Assembly (NCBI RefSeq): GCF_005864045.1 | Contig: NZ_VBSP01000004.1 | Location: forward strand, 1 to 64,000 | Length of the DNA stretch: 64,000 nt | Reading direction: 5' to 3' | Source: Ruoffia tabacinasalis | Lineage (GTDB): Bacteria > Bacillota > Bacilli > Lactobacillales > Aerococcaceae | Shown here: positions 38,303 through 46,547 of the stretch, in pieces | How positions within the stretch are numbered: the stretch's first letter is position 1 | How the letters are laid out: each line of letters begins with the position of its first letter | Position numbers and translations under genes: made by a program | The notes under the pieces: model-generated | What the model was told of the DNA's origin: nothing | The model's input: the letters and a program-made list of their open reading frames with translations, nothing else | The model's database searches: none

Positions 38303-38683
38303 ATGGAATTTGATAAGCGGTCCCCCATATATGAGCAATTGAAGCATCATTATAAGCAAATCATTGTGGTGGGAGACTATAAGGCGGGGGATAAGCTCCC
38401 TTCGCGTAGAGAGATTGCCCAAGAGTTTAAGATTAACCCTAATACCGTTCAGAGAGCCTTTAAGGAACTTGAAGAGGAGGAGATTATTGTGTCAGAGCCA
38501 AATGTACCAAGTACTGTAACGATGAATACAGAAGTGATTGAAAAGTTGAAACAAAGCATGTTACATGATGCGATGGTCCAGTTCTATGATGCGATTCAAC
38601 CTCTTGGGATTGAAGCCCATGAACTATTAGCCTCTTTAGGGGAATATATTGAGGAAAGGAGTGGTATAGATGATAGAGATTAA
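38303..38683 (+). CDS. GntR-family regulator, YtrA type
   Basis: 126 aa: N-terminal winged helix (SPIYEQLKHHYKQIIVVGDYKAGDKLPS..., PNTVQRAFKELEEE) and a short C-terminal helical dimerisation tail, the layout of the YtrA subfamily. Members repress their own ABC-transporter operon and often respond to cell-envelope antibiotics. It overlaps the next gene by 14 bp and probably binds the repeats at its promoter. Confidence 0.85.
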   Translation: MEFDKRSPIYEQLKHHYKQIIVVGDYKAGDKLPSRREIAQEFKINPNTVQRAFKELEEEEIIVSEPNVPSTVTMNTEVIEKLKQSMLHDAMVQFYDAIQPLGIEAHELLASLGEYIEERSGIDDRD

Positions 38684-39356
38684 AGGAGTAAGTCGGTCTT
38701 TCGGTAAGAAAGAGGTATTGAAGGATGTGTCCTTTACTATCAACAAAGGAGAGATTACGTGCTTGATTGGGGAGAATGGGTCAGGAAAGACTACCTTAAT
38801 GAATCTCTTAATGAGGTTATTGCCTAATGATTCAGGTGAATTCTTAATCGATGGCCAAGCGATTCGCTTCCAAGACTTCAACCGTATCTCCTATATTCCA
38901 GATCAGATTATTGTCTTGAAGCATATGACCATTCAACAAGCGCTTGATTTTATGGCAACCTATTACACTTCATTCAATCCTAAACGGGCGGATGAAATGA
39001 TTGAATTCTTCCATCTGAACCGCCATGATCAGATTAGTCGCTTATCCAAAGGGAATATTGCCAAGGTCAACTTATTATTAGGTCTGTCCTTAGATACAGA
39101 CTACGTTATTATGGATGAACCTTTCTCTGGTATTGATATTCTTACGCGTGAAGAGATTGCTAGTGTCTTTACTTCTAAGATTATTGAAGGGCGAGGTGTT
39201 CTCATATCAACCCACGAGATTAATGATATTGAGATGTTAATTGACAAAGTCGTTATGTTAAAAGATGGCCATGTGGTGAATGAATTCTATCCAGAATCAG
39301 TCCGTTTTGAAGAAGGGCATAGTATTGTGGATAAGATGCGGGAGGTGTATAGATAA
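38670..39356 (+). CDS. ABC transporter ATP-binding protein (YtrB/BcrA-like)
   Basis: 228 aa. Walker A GENGSGKTTLMN near 34, a divergent signature LSKGNIAKVNLLLGL in place of LSGGQ, and Walker B VIMDEPFSGID. It lacks the long C-terminus of some BcrA types. It energises the adjacent permease, with which it overlaps by 1 bp. Likely an exporter or envelope-stress transporter; substrate unknown. Confidence 0.85.
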   Translation: MIEIKGVSRSFGKKEVLKDVSFTINKGEITCLIGENGSGKTTLMNLLMRLLPNDSGEFLIDGQAIRFQDFNRISYIPDQIIVLKHMTIQQALDFMATYYTSFNPKRADEMIEFFHLNRHDQISRLSKGNIAKVNLLLGLSLDTDYVIMDEPFSGIDILTREEIASVFTSKIIEGRGVLISTHEINDIEMLIDKVVMLKDGHVVNEFYPESVRFEEGHSIVDKMREVYR

Positions 39357-40150
39357 TGAAATTCTTAAACTTATTAACTGATGAGTTGAGACGCGCTCGT
39401 ATATTCTATGGCCTACTCATGATTAGTGTGCTTTTAGTCCAAGCTTTCAATATCGGTAATATGATAATAAGAAACCGTCAGACTGTTCGTGAAGGTCATC
39501 CTGTAGCACTTTATTTAACAGATTTTTTTGATTCATCTGGTTTATATCCGATGGTTATTGGAGGAGCAGCCTTTGCTTTAATCTTATATGCTGTTTTTAT
39601 CTGGTTACGTGAATGGTATTTTCAAGGAAATTATATGTACCGCTTACTTATCTTACCTGGGAACCGAGCACCGATTGCTTTTGCTAAAGTAGCAACCATA
39701 TTACTGCTGATGTCGGGCCTACTCTTGTTACAGTTAGGGATTTTCTATGTAACCCATTGGATTCTTCAGATGGTGTTCCAAGATAATTACTTAGGATTAG
39801 GGGTTCTTCTTCAGATAGCTCAACAATTTACTATAAGTTATATCTTATTTCCGCTTCATCCTTTGACAGCCCTATTCAACTATGGCTTTGGGATTTGTTT
39901 CTTATTAGTCTTGATGAATAACTGTATCTTGATCTTTAGTTATAAAGGTCATGGATTACTTAAGACAATAGGTCTGACTTTGGTCTATGATGTAATCATG
40001 TTAGCTTTATTGATAGGATTCTTCCTATCGATTCGCAATCCATTGACTACTACAGAAGTGACAACAATGGTTATCGTATTCCTAGTCGGCTATCTAATCA
40101 TCCATAGTGGATGGATGTATTGGCTCATGAATTATTACATTAGTATATAG
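39356..40150 (+). CDS. ABC transporter permease, six membrane segments
   Basis: 264 aa, hydrophobic, with about six predicted segments and no periplasmic-type EAA loop, consistent with ABC-2-like exporters. No recognised substrate signature. It is embedded between the ATPase and a membrane-anchored ectoprotein in the same operon. Confidence 0.75.
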   Translation: MKFLNLLTDELRRARIFYGLLMISVLLVQAFNIGNMIIRNRQTVREGHPVALYLTDFFDSSGLYPMVIGGAAFALILYAVFIWLREWYFQGNYMYRLLILPGNRAPIAFAKVATILLLMSGLLLLQLGIFYVTHWILQMVFQDNYLGLGVLLQIAQQFTISYILFPLHPLTALFNYGFGICFLLVLMNNCILIFSYKGHGLLKTIGLTLVYDVIMLALLIGFFLSIRNPLTTTEVTTMVIVFLVGYLIIHSGWMYWLMNYYISI

Positions 40151-40161
40151 GAGGGTTGAAT

Positions 40162-41361
40162 ATGAAAAGAAATGCCTTAACTCTATCTTGGATTATTCTT
40201 ATGGTCCTTGTAGTGATAGTAATATGGGTTAGTCAGACCCAGGTCAATCCAATCCAAGTCCAGTCTCAAGATGAAGATATCAATTGGGCGGACTTAGAAT
40301 TTGTATTGAAGGACAAAGACAAAGAAGTTAGTTATGTTGCTTTCATGGAGCAAGATGGCAAGTTCACTCACCTCATCAATGATTACATTTCTTCACAGTC
40401 ATTAATGCAATCTGTCTATGATGAAGTGTATTCAGCATTTCCATTAACGAATAGACCTAATCTGCGTGAATATGGGGTAGTTAATCCGAATAGTTCCATT
40501 CAATTATGGTATCAAAGTTCCTACCTGAGAGATCAAGATGATGATAGCTTAATCTTCGATTATAAGATCGTGGATAAGGACGCTTCGGTTTTCACTGAAG
40601 GGAGTTATGACTTAGGAGAAGATAAGGATTCTAACTATTCAGTTATTAGCTATGCTGAAGATGATTCCAACTATTATCTATTGTTGACAATCGATGGTAT
40701 GGAACGGAATCCTACCCATACGACTCAATTAACTATCAATAAAGAGACCGCTGAGGTAGTGAATGAAGAGAGTATTGAGGAAGACTTAACGGACTATTAT
40801 GCGCTATCGAATGCAGGTTATCAATTAGATCAACCTCATTTCCATCTCATACTGAAAAGCCACGTTAATCCAGATTCCTTGTCAGTTAATCATAGCCAAC
40901 TCTCTTCTTATAACAATTATGAAGTGGCAGTCATTGATCCCATTACCCTTGAGGTGAATGATATTGTCGTAAGTAATTCTGAGTCCACGGATGATGAAGA
41001 ATTTTATGGTGAAACGAACTTGGTCATGGTTAGGGAAAATCATTTGTATTACTTGAAGATTGATACGGCACATACTGAAGAGGTCGAGGATCCTTCTAGT
41101 CTTATGACTATGTATGAATATGATTTTGATGGGGAGGATTTCGAAGAACTTTGGAATAGAGAGTTTTTGGACTTCAAAGGAATCGCCTATACTTTACAAA
41201 ATAGTCAATTGTACATGAGTATGATTGAAGATGAGAAGCAAGTTCGAGTAGAACATGTCGATATCTTAAGTGGAGAGACAGATGGGGAGAAGATTTATAC
41301 CATTAAAGGAAGCTCACAATATCAATTCCTATCTACAAACTTTGTAACTCGTCAATATTAA
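40162..41361 (+). CDS. Membrane-anchored ectoprotein of unknown function
   Basis: 399 aa from ATG 40162 (AGGAGG, 6 nt). One N-terminal membrane segment (about 7-25) and a large, Asp/Glu- and Tyr-rich exterior domain without cysteines. Repeated strand-like patterns (YYLLLTIDG, LYYLKIDT, LYMSMIEDE, HFHLILKSH) suggest a beta-propeller or similar all-beta fold. I do not recognise it. As the last gene of a YtrA-type operon it may be the sensor or accessory subunit of the transporter. Confidence 0.7.
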   Translation: MKRNALTLSWIILMVLVVIVIWVSQTQVNPIQVQSQDEDINWADLEFVLKDKDKEVSYVAFMEQDGKFTHLINDYISSQSLMQSVYDEVYSAFPLTNRPNLREYGVVNPNSSIQLWYQSSYLRDQDDDSLIFDYKIVDKDASVFTEGSYDLGEDKDSNYSVISYAEDDSNYYLLLTIDGMERNPTHTTQLTINKETAEVVNEESIEEDLTDYYALSNAGYQLDQPHFHLILKSHVNPDSLSVNHSQLSSYNNYEVAVIDPITLEVNDIVVSNSESTDDEEFYGETNLVMVRENHLYYLKIDTAHTEEVEDPSSLMTMYEYDFDGEDFEELWNREFLDFKGIAYTLQNSQLYMSMIEDEKQVRVEHVDILSGETDGEKIYTIKGSSQYQFLSTNFVTRQY

Positions 41362-41368
41362 GAATTTT

Positions 41369-41399
41369 CTGCAAATGCCTTAGGTGTTTGCAGTTTTTT
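41369..41399 (+). terminator. Terminator of the GntR-ABC operon
   Basis: CTGCAAA / TTTGCAG stem followed by TTTTTTG. Confidence 0.8.
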
Positions 41400-41460
41400 G
41401 TGTTACATCTCAATTATTACAGATTCTTTACAAAAAATTCGAAAATACGACACATATAAG

Positions 41461-41489
41461 TTGCAAGTCAAACGCTTTCATTATATAAT
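41461..41489 (+). promoter_or_regulatory. treP promoter with internal cre-like site
   Basis: TTGCAA (41461-41466), 17-bp spacer, TATAAT (41484-41489). The spacer contains GTCAAACGCTTTCA (41467-41480), whose right half matches the CcpA cre consensus TGWAANCGNTNWCA (11 of 14 overall). Binding there would block the promoter when glucose is present. Confidence 0.65.
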
Positions 41490-41505
41490 ATAAGGTGTAA
41501 ACAAG

Positions 41506-41517
41506 TTGTATAGACAA
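41506..41517. promoter_or_regulatory. TreR operator
   Basis: TTGTATAGACAA, one base from the palindrome TTGTATATACAA bound by TreR in Bacilli. It lies just after the -10, where repression is expected. The flanking AC/GT bases extend the palindrome. Confidence 0.7.
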
Positions 41518-41534
41518 GTAAAAGGAGGATGAAC

Positions 41535-43010
41535 ATGGCAAATTTTGAAAAAGATGCTAAAGCCTTATTGGAGCATATTGGTGGATCCGATAATATTAAT
41601 GCTGCAACGCACTGTGCGACACGTATGCGTTTCGCGTTAAAAGATCCAAGTGAAGCGGATATTCAAGCAATTGAAGCTATACCATCTGTAAAAGGAAGTT
41701 TTACGCAAGCAGGTCAATTTCAAGTCATTATTGGTAATAACGTGTCAGAATTTTATAAAGACTTTGCGGCGATTTCTGGCGTATCAGAAGCTTCAAAAGC
41801 AGATGTAAAACAAGCATCAGAAACAAACCAATCATGGTGGCAAAGAGCAATGACGTTCTTAGCTGAAATTTTCGCACCGATTATTCCAGCTATTATCGTA
41901 GGGGGACTTATCTTAGGTTTCCGTAATATTTTAGAAGGTGTTGCGTGGGAACGTTTAGGCGGACAAACAATTGCAGAATCATCTGTATTCTGGAATGGAA
42001 TTAATCATTTCTTATGGTTACCGGGTGAGGCAATATTCCACTTCTTACCGGTAGGTATTACTTGGGCAGTGACACGTAAGATGGGTACAACACAGATTCT
42101 AGGTATTGTACTAGGACTTACATTAGTATCACCTCAATTACTGAATGCCTATGGAGCAGCAGATGCATTAGCTACAGGTGAAGTACCACAATGGGACTTT
42201 GGTTTTGTTCAATTAGATATGATCGGTTACCAAGCACAAGTTGTACCAGCGATGTTAGCGGGTCTGTCATTAGGTTACTTAGAAAAATTCTGGCGTCGTG
42301 TCGTTCCAGAAATGGTATCAATGATTTTTGTTCCATTTCTATCACTATTACCAGCAGTCATTCTTGCACATACGGTGCTTGGACCAATTGGTTGGTGGAT
42401 TGGTGACGGAATTTCAACAATTGTTCTGGCTGGATTATCAGGACCATTAAAATCATTATTCGGTTTCTTATTCGGAGCACTCTACTCTCCATTAGTTATT
42501 ACTGGATTACATCACATGTCAAATGCGATCGATTCACAATTAATCGCAGATACTGGTACAACAGGTCTGTGGCCAATGATTGCTTTATCTAATATTGCTC
42601 AAGGTTCAGCTGTAATGGGTGTATGGTGGTTAACGCGTAAAGACGCAGATGAGTCTCAAATTACGATTCCATCAGCAGTATCATCATTCTTAGGTGTTAC
42701 AGAGCCAGCGATGTTTGGGGTAACATTGAAATATATTTATCCATTTATTGCAGCGATGTTAGGATCAGGAATTGCCGGCTTTATTTCAACAACATTTAAC
42801 GTTCAATCGAATGCGATTGGTGTTGGTGGATTACCTGGTTTCCTAGTTATTCATATTGATTCACAAATGTGGTTCTGGATTGCGATGGTAGTAGCATTAG
42901 TGGTGCCATTTGTTCTAACACTTGTCTTTAATAAAGTTGGTTTCTTAACAGATGCTGGATTAAACTTCGATATCCCATTCTTTAACAGCAAATCTGAGAA
43001 GGAAGCATAA
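41535..43010 (+). CDS. treP: PTS trehalose transporter subunit IIBC
   Basis: 491 aa from ATG 41535; the earlier ATG at 41529 lies inside the AGGAGG ribosome site. N-terminal EIIB with phosphoryl Cys27 in NAATHCATRMRF, then EIIC with about ten membrane segments (from about residue 100) including GLHHMSNAIDSQL and GVTEPAMFGVTLKY. There is no IIA domain, so a separate EIIA-Glc must donate phosphate. It imports trehalose as trehalose-6-phosphate, matching the downstream hydrolase. Confidence 0.95.
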   Translation: MANFEKDAKALLEHIGGSDNINAATHCATRMRFALKDPSEADIQAIEAIPSVKGSFTQAGQFQVIIGNNVSEFYKDFAAISGVSEASKADVKQASETNQSWWQRAMTFLAEIFAPIIPAIIVGGLILGFRNILEGVAWERLGGQTIAESSVFWNGINHFLWLPGEAIFHFLPVGITWAVTRKMGTTQILGIVLGLTLVSPQLLNAYGAADALATGEVPQWDFGFVQLDMIGYQAQVVPAMLAGLSLGYLEKFWRRVVPEMVSMIFVPFLSLLPAVILAHTVLGPIGWWIGDGISTIVLAGLSGPLKSLFGFLFGALYSPLVITGLHHMSNAIDSQLIADTGTTGLWPMIALSNIAQGSAVMGVWWLTRKDADESQITIPSAVSSFLGVTEPAMFGVTLKYIYPFIAAMLGSGIAGFISTTFNVQSNAIGVGGLPGFLVIHIDSQMWFWIAMVVALVVPFVLTLVFNKVGFLTDAGLNFDIPFFNSKSEKEA

Positions 43011-43030
43011 GCAAGTTTATATATACAATA

Positions 43031-43068
43031 GAAGCAGCAAGTTGATCCTAACTTGCTGCTCTTTTATT
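43031..43068 (+). terminator. Attenuator-like hairpin between treP and treA
   Basis: AGCAGCAAGTTG...CAACTTGCTGCT-like stem (AGCAGCAAGTT / AACTTGCTGCT) followed by CTTTTATT. Read-through must supply treA. Confidence 0.65.
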
Positions 43069-43085
43069 ACAGGAGGAATTTAAGA

Positions 43086-44744
43086 ATGAAATTATCAAAA
43101 CGTGTAATGTATCAAATCTATCCAAAATCATTTCAAGATACAACAGGTGATGGTTATGGAGATTTACAAGGAATAATAAAAAGATTAGATTACTTAAAAG
43201 AGCTTGGTATTGATATGATTTGGTCAAGTCCATTCTATCCTTCACCGCAATATGACAATGGTTATGATGTGAGTGATTATACGGGGATCAATCCAGATTA
43301 TGGGACAATGGAAGACTTCGATGAGTTAATGGAAGAGCTTCAAAAGCGTGGGATTGATTTAATGATGGATATGGTATTTAACCATGTATCAACGGAACAT
43401 GAGTGGTTCCAAAAAGCTTTAGCAGGGGATCAATATTATCAAGATTTCTTCTACTTAGAACCAGCTAAAGAAGACGGATCGTTGCCAACCAATTGGGATT
43501 CTAAATTTGGTGGACCGGCTTGGGAGAAATTCGGCGATACTGATTTATATTATTTACACTTATATGACGTGCACCAAGCAGATTTAAATTGGTATAATCC
43601 AAATGTGCGTGAAGAATTGCAGAAAGTCTTAAACTTTTGGTTAGACAAAGGGGTCAAAGGCTTCCGGTTTGATGTACTCAATGTGATTGGGAAAGAATTA
43701 CCTTTTGTTGATAGTGAAGAACCAGGTTCAGCTCAAGAAAAGTCATTGTATACCGATACACCAATCGTTCATCAGTGGGTAAAAGAATTAAATAAAGCCT
43801 CTTTTGGGACACGTGAAGATATTGTCACTGTCGGGGAAATGTCATCGACAAACATACCCAATGGTGTTCGTTACACGAATCCGGCTGAAGAAGAGTTAAG
43901 TATGATATTTAATTTCCATCATTTAAAAGTGGATTATGAAAATGGGGAGAAATGGAGCAATCCTGACTTTGATTTTCTTGAGTTAAAACGAATTTTAGAT
44001 GAATGGCAAACAGGAATGTCAGATGGTGACGGATGGAATGCTTTATTCTTAAGTAATCATGACCAACCACGTGCGAATAGCCGCTTCGGAGATGTTGAGA
44101 ACTATCCGATTGAAACAGCGACGATGTTAGCTCAAACTATTCAATTTCTACGCGGAACGCCTTATATTTATCAAGGTGAAGAGATTGGAATGACCAATCC
44201 TAATTATACGTCGATTGAAGAATACAATGATATTGAAACGCATAACAATTACCAAATTCTCTTAGATAAAGGTGTTTCAGAAGAGGAAGCTCTTGAGATT
44301 ATTCAAGCGAAATCACGTGATAACGGTCGTACACCCGTTCAATGGGATGACAGTGATCACGCAGGGTTTACAACTGGCGATCCTTGGTTAAATGTCGCAC
44401 CGAATTATAAAGAAGTGAATGCCACTAATGAATTAGCGAATGGCCAAATCTTTTCATATTATCAAGAGTTAATTAAACTACGTCGTGAATACGATGTGAT
44501 AAGTGATGGGACTTACCGTGGGTTATTATTAGATCATCCAGAAGTAATGGCTTATGTGCGTGAATTAGAAGATGAGAAGTTATTAGTCCTCAGTCATTTC
44601 TATCCAAGCGAAGTTACAGTAACTTTACCAGATGAATTCAAAGGCTTATCAGCTAAGAAACTGATTGGTAATGGCGCTTTAGAGATAATGTCTGATTCAA
44701 TCACGTTGAAAGCTTACGAGACTGTGGCATTTTTAATAAAATAA
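43086..44744 (+). CDS. treA: Alpha,alpha-phosphotrehalase
   Basis: 552 aa GH13 enzyme that splits trehalose-6-phosphate into glucose and glucose-6-phosphate. Start MKLSKRVMYQIYPKSFQD is chosen because AGGAGG lies 8 nt before it. Conserved GH13 regions: DMVFNHVS, FRFDVLNVIGKE with the Asp nucleophile, VGEMSS with the acid Glu, and LSNHDQPR. The family also has oligo-1,6-glucosidases, but pairing with TreP and the TreR site points to TreA (TreC). Confidence 0.94.
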   Translation: MKLSKRVMYQIYPKSFQDTTGDGYGDLQGIIKRLDYLKELGIDMIWSSPFYPSPQYDNGYDVSDYTGINPDYGTMEDFDELMEELQKRGIDLMMDMVFNHVSTEHEWFQKALAGDQYYQDFFYLEPAKEDGSLPTNWDSKFGGPAWEKFGDTDLYYLHLYDVHQADLNWYNPNVREELQKVLNFWLDKGVKGFRFDVLNVIGKELPFVDSEEPGSAQEKSLYTDTPIVHQWVKELNKASFGTREDIVTVGEMSSTNIPNGVRYTNPAEEELSMIFNFHHLKVDYENGEKWSNPDFDFLELKRILDEWQTGMSDGDGWNALFLSNHDQPRANSRFGDVENYPIETATMLAQTIQFLRGTPYIYQGEEIGMTNPNYTSIEEYNDIETHNNYQILLDKGVSEEEALEIIQAKSRDNGRTPVQWDDSDHAGFTTGDPWLNVAPNYKEVNATNELANGQIFSYYQELIKLRREYDVISDGTYRGLLLDHPEVMAYVRELEDEKLLVLSHFYPSEVTVTLPDEFKGLSAKKLIGNGALEIMSDSITLKAYETVAFLIK

Positions 44745-44767
44745 TAGACAAATGTTAGGAGAAGACT

Positions 44768-45349
44768 ATGACAGAACGTGAAAAGATGCTAAATGGCGAG
44801 TGGTATGACGCGAATTATGGCGAAGGACTTGTGGAAGAACGTAGAATTGCGCAAGGCTTGTGTTTTCAATTTAATCAAACGTCACCTTTAGAAGAAGAAA
44901 AGCGACAAGACATTCAAGAAAAATTATTTCAACAAAAGTTAGACAACGTTGGAATCTCTAGTCCATTAACTTGTGATTATGGGTCACTTACCCAATTTGG
45001 GCATGACGTATTTGTTAATAGTAATGTTTACTTCATGGATGGTGGCGGCATTACAATTGGAAATAATGTCTTTATCGGTCCTAACACTGGTTTCTATACA
45101 GCTGCTCATCCATTGGATTATTCAAGTCGTAATATTGGGCTTGAGAAAGCTTCACCGATTGTCGTCGGAAATAATGTTTGGATTGGAGCCCATGTTGCTA
45201 TTATGCCAGGAGTAGAGATTGGTGACGGGTGTGTGATTGGAGCTGGAAGTGTTGTGACACGTGATATTCCAGCTAATTCATTAGTTATGGGTTCGCCTGC
45301 GCGCATTGTTAGAGAAATCGATCAAACAGATCAAATAAAAGATAAATAA
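44768..45349 (+). CDS. maa: Maltose/galactoside O-acetyltransferase
   Basis: 193 aa hexapeptide-repeat acetyltransferase. N-terminal MTEREKMLNGEWYDANYGE is typical of Maa/LacA; left-handed beta-helix repeats follow with catalytic His in YTAAHPLDYSSR, then VVGNNVWIGAHVAIMPGV and VIGAGSVVTRDIP. It acetylates sugars with acetyl-CoA, perhaps detoxifying surplus glucose or maltose. It follows treA by 23 bp, so it is likely part of the trehalose operon. Confidence 0.9.
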   Translation: MTEREKMLNGEWYDANYGEGLVEERRIAQGLCFQFNQTSPLEEEKRQDIQEKLFQQKLDNVGISSPLTCDYGSLTQFGHDVFVNSNVYFMDGGGITIGNNVFIGPNTGFYTAAHPLDYSSRNIGLEKASPIVVGNNVWIGAHVAIMPGVEIGDGCVIGAGSVVTRDIPANSLVMGSPARIVREIDQTDQIKDK

Positions 45350-45358
45350 AGCTGTGAG

Positions 45359-45399
45359 ATAAGAGCGAAGCACTGTCATAGGGTGTTTCGCTCTTATTC
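45359..45399 (+). terminator. Terminator of the tre operon
   Basis: ATAAGAGCGAAGCAC / GTGTTTCGCTCTTAT hairpin (one wobble), then TCTATTTCT. Confidence 0.8.
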
Positions 45400-45514
45400 T
45401 ATTTCTATTACTACAGATAATAAACTGTTTCAATTTTTCTTATAACTGTTATAGTTTATTCTGTGGAAACTTAATGAAAGCATATTTTTATTGGTTTTTT
45501 ATAAATAAAAACTG

Positions 45515-45543
45515 TTGCAAATAATTATGAAGGGTGTTATCAT
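45515..45543 (+). promoter_or_regulatory. Promoter of a candidate small RNA
   Basis: TTGCAA (45515-45520), 17-bp spacer, TATCAT (45538-45543), with no good protein-coding gene downstream before a terminator. Confidence 0.5.
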
Positions 45544-45549
45544 ATTTGT

Positions 45550-45732
45550 AATGAGACATAGCCAATGTGTCTCAGAATAAACAGCATATACTTTTCCTTA
45601 AGGAACCATTCCCTTATAACAGATATATCGATAACGAGTCTGTTCAAATATTAGAAGCCCCCCAAACCTCTCATATTTTATACAAATATCGTTATCCATC
45701 TACCACAGAACTTCTAAGAGTTCTGTTTTTTT
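45550..45732 (+). ncRNA. Candidate small RNA of about 180 nt
   Basis: The stretch starts after a plausible promoter and ends in an intrinsic terminator (CAGAACTTCTAAGAGTTCTG plus seven T, 45706-45732). Inside are hairpins GAGACA/TGTCTC (45553-45573) and AACAGA/TCTGTT (from about 45618), and GATAACG / CGTTATC could pair in an alternative fold. It does not match tmRNA, SRP RNA, RNase P or a riboswitch I know. A reading frame from 45567 exists but has no ribosome site and runs through the terminator, so I do not call it. Confidence 0.4.
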
Positions 45733-45740
45733 ATTGCACA

Positions 45741-45776
45741 AAAAAAGCTGTTAACTTAGAGTTAGACAGCTTTTTC
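45741..45776 (-). terminator. FMN reductase terminator
   Basis: AAAAAGCTGTCTAACT-type stem AAGCTGT / ACAGCTT with T-run on the minus strand; the plus strand copy also has TTTTTC. Confidence 0.75.
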
Positions 45777-45783
45777 TATATAA

Positions 45784-46350
45784 TTATTTATTACGTACTG
45801 TTTGTAAAGCTTCTGACCAGCTAACAACATCGTTTAACATATTATTTATTGAATCTGTATGGTAATCAGCAGGTTTAAACGTGCTCATTTGTTCGAAGTC
45901 GGTGTTCATACTGAATGTTACTTGAGGACCAACAACAGCAACTTTTAAGTTACCTAACATTGGACGCATCATCACACTTGCGCTAATTCCTAATTGTCCA
46001 CCGTATGACACAATTCCAGCTGCTTTGTGGAAGAATTCACTTGCTAAGTAATCAATCGCATCTTTTAAGCCACCCGTTACAGCTTTATTGTATTCTGGTG
46101 TAACAAAGATAAAGCCATCTAATTCTTTCACTTTATCAGACCATCTCTTAACGTTAGGATTTGGACGATCATCTGTTGCAATAGGAGGAATAACCTCGTC
46201 AAAGCGTGGAAGATCAAACTCTTTAATATCCACTAATTCGAATTCTGCGTTATTATTGTGAGCTTTCGCAAATTCTAAAATCCATTCTGCCACTTGTAAA
46301 TTAACACGTGAGTTACGTGTACTACCTGTAATAATACCAATTTTAACCAT
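45784..46350 (-). CDS. NADPH-dependent FMN reductase family protein
   Basis: 188-aa flavodoxin-like protein: IGIITGSTRNSR is the phosphate-binding loop, FVTPEYNKAVTGGLKDAIDYL the family core, and VSYGGQLG the second flavin loop. Such enzymes reduce FMN, quinones or azo dyes with NADPH. It is a single-gene unit with its own terminator and opens towards a 200-bp upstream spacer. Confidence 0.9.
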   Translation of the reverse strand: MVKIGIITGSTRNSRVNLQVAEWILEFAKAHNNNAEFELVDIKEFDLPRFDEVIPPIATDDRPNPNVKRWSDKVKELDGFIFVTPEYNKAVTGGLKDAIDYLASEFFHKAAGIVSYGGQLGISASVMMRPMLGNLKVAVVGPQVTFSMNTDFEQMSTFKPADYHTDSINNMLNDVVSWSEALQTVRNK

Positions 46351-46547
46351 ATGATAGCCTCCTAATAATTTTAATAACCTAACAATTTTAGCTTAAGTAT
46401 GAGATTTTTACAAACGAATATGCTAATAAATGAATATAAACTTTATTACTATAAAATTATCTAGTAAATTCCTCACAACACTCTACTCAACGAAGAAGAC
46501 TATGCTATAATGAAATTAATATTTTGAGGAGACGAATGTGAATACTT

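Noticed and set aside
45567-45824. 85-codon plus-strand ORF in the candidate small RNA region
   Set aside because: No ribosome site, runs through two intrinsic terminators and into the convergent FMN reductase gene; no domain-like sequence.
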